DNA of 64,000 nucleotides from NCBI RefSeq assembly GCF_003339845.1, contig NZ_PPTR01000001.1, positions 124,001-188,000 of the forward strand, read 5' to 3'. Of this stretch, positions 62,038 through 64,000 are shown piece by piece. Position numbers and translations under genes: made by a program. The DNA comes from Gordonibacter sp. 28C (GTDB lineage: Bacteria > Actinomycetota > Coriobacteriia > Coriobacteriales > Eggerthellaceae). The number at the start of each line of letters is the position of its first letter. Within the stretch, counting starts at the first letter, position 1. A model generated the notes under the pieces. The model was not told where the DNA came from, made no database searches, and saw nothing but the letters and a program-made list of their open reading frames with translations.

Positions 62038-62087
62038 AGGCGTCCATTCAGGCAAGATGAATCTTGGCTTGTGTGGACGCCTTTTAT
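62038..62087 (+). terminator. Rho-independent terminator after the nitroreductase gene
   Basis: Outer stem AGGCGTCCA / TGGACGCCT (62038-62046, 62074-62082) encloses an inner GCAAGAT/ATCTTGG-type hairpin and is followed by TTTATTTG. Confidence 0.8.
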
Positions 62088-62147
62088 TTGGATTGCGCTG
62101 GCCTTGTTTGTTGAGCGCTCAATCAGTTGCGATAAGAGGAGGGGAAA

Positions 62148-63713
62148 ATGTATGCAGGCAAAGACTACTTGAGTCTTTTAAACTATTGGTCGGGTCTCAC
62201 CCCAAATGCAGAAGCGGTGTTCGATGGTGCGGATAGGCGATTGTCGTATGGCGAGCTATGTCATGAAACGGAAGTACTGCAGACTTTTCTCGTCGATAAA
62301 GGCCTTCGAAAAGGCGACAATGTTCTGGTTGTTCTAGGGAACACGGTTGATTTTGTTTCTCTGTTTTTTGCGGTTACTCGGATAGGGGCGGTGTTCATTG
62401 CCTGCGATACGGCGATAGAGCCGGAGCTTGTCAAATCGAGAGCTGGGTTTTCGTGTCCCAAAATTGCGGTATTCTCGGAAGCAAATGAGTTGTGCAGAGC
62501 CGAAGAGTTCAAAAGCGTATCGGCAACCTTGGTCTTTTCCAAGGAGGGGAGCGAGCCGGTTACTGAAAACACGTTCTTCTTGGAAGATGTTCTTGCTGTT
62601 GGGAAAATTGATGCCAGCAGCGTGAGTTGCTGCGAATACGACGCTACGAAAGATCCTGTCCTCATTGCCTTCACATCCGGTTCTACGGGAAATCCCAAGG
62701 GCGCGATGTTGACAGCCGAGAACATCTTCCGGGCTGCACGGAATATCGGCTATCGAATGCATGTGAGCTCAGAGGATGTGTTCGTCGTGCCGCTTCCGGT
62801 TACACATATGTTCGGGCTTGTCGTAGGCATGTTGTTGCCCTTGTTATTCGGGGCGCGCATCGTCTTGCCTAAACGATATAGTCCTTCTCTAATTTTGCAG
62901 CTTATAGAAAAAGAGCATGCTACGGTGATCTACGGTGTGCCGACAATGTTTATTTACGAACTCGATGTTCAAAAGGAAAAGAAAGCGGATATTTCGTCAT
63001 TGAAGACAGGCATGGTCGCGGGAGCTTTCTGCCCTGAGAATCTCATGATTCGCATTGGCGATGAAATGGGTATCGATGTTTTAGTCGGATACGGTTCAAC
63101 CGAAGCTGTTTCGATAAGCACTACGTTGCCTGAAGACGATCTGCGAAGTCGTACGTGCACGGTTGGACGGGTGTTCGATGGAAACAAGGTACGTGTCGTA
63201 GATGCCAACAACAATCCTGTGCCGCTTGGAGAGAGCGGAGAGTTGGCGTACAAAGGTTATGGCACCATGCTCGGCTACTACCGCATGCCAGAAGAGACGG
63301 ATCTCGTAATCGATTCAGAGGGTTGGCTTCATATGGGCGATCTGGCTTCCCTGGACGAGCGAGGATATATCACGATACACGGTCGCATAAAAGACTTGAT
63401 CATTCGAGGAGGCAACAATATTGACCCTCGGGATCTGCAGAAGATTTATTTAGATCGGGCCGATGTCAAAGATGTTTGCGTTGTCGGATATGGCAATGAG
63501 AAGTTCGGCGAGGCGATTTGCGTCTACGTTGTTCTCGAGGATCATGTTGAATCGGATTCCGAAGAGCTTCGCGAATATGCGCGAGGTAAGGTTCCTAAAT
63601 TCGCAGTTCCCGATAAAGTCGTCGTACTTGAAAAAATCCCCGAACTGCCAAGCGGCAAGCACGATATCGTTTCGCTGCGCCAGTCTCTCGAAGCGGAGCA
63701 AGCGAATTCGTGA
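62148..63713 (+). CDS. Class I AMP-forming acyl-CoA ligase
   Basis: 521 residues, GGAGGGG before the ATG. Adenylation motifs in order: IAFTSGSTGNPKGAMLTAEN (P-loop, about 178-197), PVTHMFGLVVGMLLPL, VGYGSTEAVSIS, YKGYGTMLGYY, GWLHMGDLASLDERGYITIH, GRIKDLIIRGGNNIDPRDL and the C-terminal catalytic Lys in LPSGKHDI. It activates a carboxylic acid as acyl-AMP and transfers it to CoA. The closest architectures are medium-chain or aromatic acid ligases; the substrate is unknown. Together with the CoA-transferase it suggests an island for uptake and CoA-linked conversion of one acid: ligase primes, transferase recycles CoA. Confidence 0.92.
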   Translation: MYAGKDYLSLLNYWSGLTPNAEAVFDGADRRLSYGELCHETEVLQTFLVDKGLRKGDNVLVVLGNTVDFVSLFFAVTRIGAVFIACDTAIEPELVKSRAGFSCPKIAVFSEANELCRAEEFKSVSATLVFSKEGSEPVTENTFFLEDVLAVGKIDASSVSCCEYDATKDPVLIAFTSGSTGNPKGAMLTAENIFRAARNIGYRMHVSSEDVFVVPLPVTHMFGLVVGMLLPLLFGARIVLPKRYSPSLILQLIEKEHATVIYGVPTMFIYELDVQKEKKADISSLKTGMVAGAFCPENLMIRIGDEMGIDVLVGYGSTEAVSISTTLPEDDLRSRTCTVGRVFDGNKVRVVDANNNPVPLGESGELAYKGYGTMLGYYRMPEETDLVIDSEGWLHMGDLASLDERGYITIHGRIKDLIIRGGNNIDPRDLQKIYLDRADVKDVCVVGYGNEKFGEAICVYVVLEDHVESDSEELREYARGKVPKFAVPDKVVVLEKIPELPSGKHDIVSLRQSLEAEQANS

Positions 63714-63731
63714 CCGGTGGGTATGGGTGGG

Positions 63732-63771
63732 GCAAAGGCATCGGCAGCCGTTCGACTGTTGATGCCTTTGC
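63732..63771 (+). terminator. Inverted repeat after the acyl-CoA ligase gene, possible terminator
   Basis: 11-base perfect arms GCAAAGGCATC / GATGCCTTTGC with an 18-base loop, 19 bases after the stop. No T-run follows, so terminator function is uncertain. Confidence 0.55.
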
Positions 63772-64000
63772 GTGCCAAAAGCGCACGCTATAGCATACAT
63801 GTTCCTCGTGTCCGTTCAGCTTGACCGGATCGACGGACATGGTTCAATTCATGCATGGTCAGGCACCAGACGGTCTTGGTTGCCTCCATTTTTTGCGGCC
63901 GCATCCATTAATCCAAAACCGCATAAGCCTGTTCGGACCGTGCAGCGTCGGATCGGCATCAGGCGCTGTGCAGGGGCATGTCGATTTGGCTTAACGGCAG
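63772..64000. other. Right window edge, no gene recognised
   Basis: About 230 bases of mixed composition after the ligase gene. No open frame with coding character or ribosome site could be supported before the window ends. Confidence 0.4.

Overview
The window is GC-rich DNA with dense genes on both strands. It looks like an anaerobic actinobacterium of the Coriobacteriia, most likely the family Eggerthellaceae (Eggerthella or a close relative). The clues are the actinobacterial fhaA-fhaB-pstP-ftsW order, a Tat-exported molybdopterin oxidoreductase with NrfD-type membrane subunit, a LuxR-type regulator carrying a 12-helix membrane domain, and a full-length o-succinylbenzoate menaquinone pathway. 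The genus is inferred from gene content; no database was consulted. A near-perfect parS site at 8602-8617 and the cell-division cluster at the left edge suggest that the window lies in the origin-proximal part of the chromosome.

Left part (1-17 kb): ftsW (cut by the window edge), pstP, fhaB and fhaA form a leftward Ser/Thr-signalling and cell-wall operon. It is followed by a DMT-type exporter, an ABC1/UbiB kinase-like protein, a lipoprotein, an encapsulin/ferritin nanocompartment pair with the parS site between them, a VTT/DedA-like membrane protein, a two-component system, a universal stress protein, a tocopherol-cyclase-like protein, and an HsmA-type membrane protein whose promoter is covered by three operator-like palindromes. 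Next comes a more AT-rich gene encoding a Nudix-SRA-HNH fusion, probably a modification-dependent nuclease, beside tRNA-Thr(CGT). An AT-rich stretch with a 25-bp inverted repeat follows.

Middle part (17-45 kb): an ArsB/NhaD-type transporter, a polysaccharide deacetylase, a MurT-GatD fusion, an LCP ligase, a 1.1-kb gene-free stretch, an arylamine N-acetyltransferase, rlmH, a 36-residue membrane peptide with an opposing promoter (possible type I toxin-antitoxin), exonuclease III, folE, an ACT-domain protein, a lipoprotein MsrA-MsrB, a Crp/Fnr regulator with a three-subunit molybdoenzyme operon, nhaA, a YtcJ-like amidohydrolase divergent from an unrecognised membrane protein, two LuxR-type regulators, and mscL.

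Right part (45-64 kb): menF, menD, menH, menB and a menE-menC fusion convert chorismate to 1,4-dihydroxy-2-naphthoyl-CoA. The series is interrupted by a leftward TetR gene and a HemN-like protein that has lost its iron-sulfur cysteines. After an arginine/ornithine-type antiporter, base composition drops visibly and an island starts. It holds a divergent ThyX-like protein without the ThyX signature, a tandem class III CoA-transferase, a nitroreductase and an acyl-CoA ligase. Palindromic REP-like repeats lie inside two essential-pathway genes (murT-gatD linker, menD 5' end) and are translated in frame.
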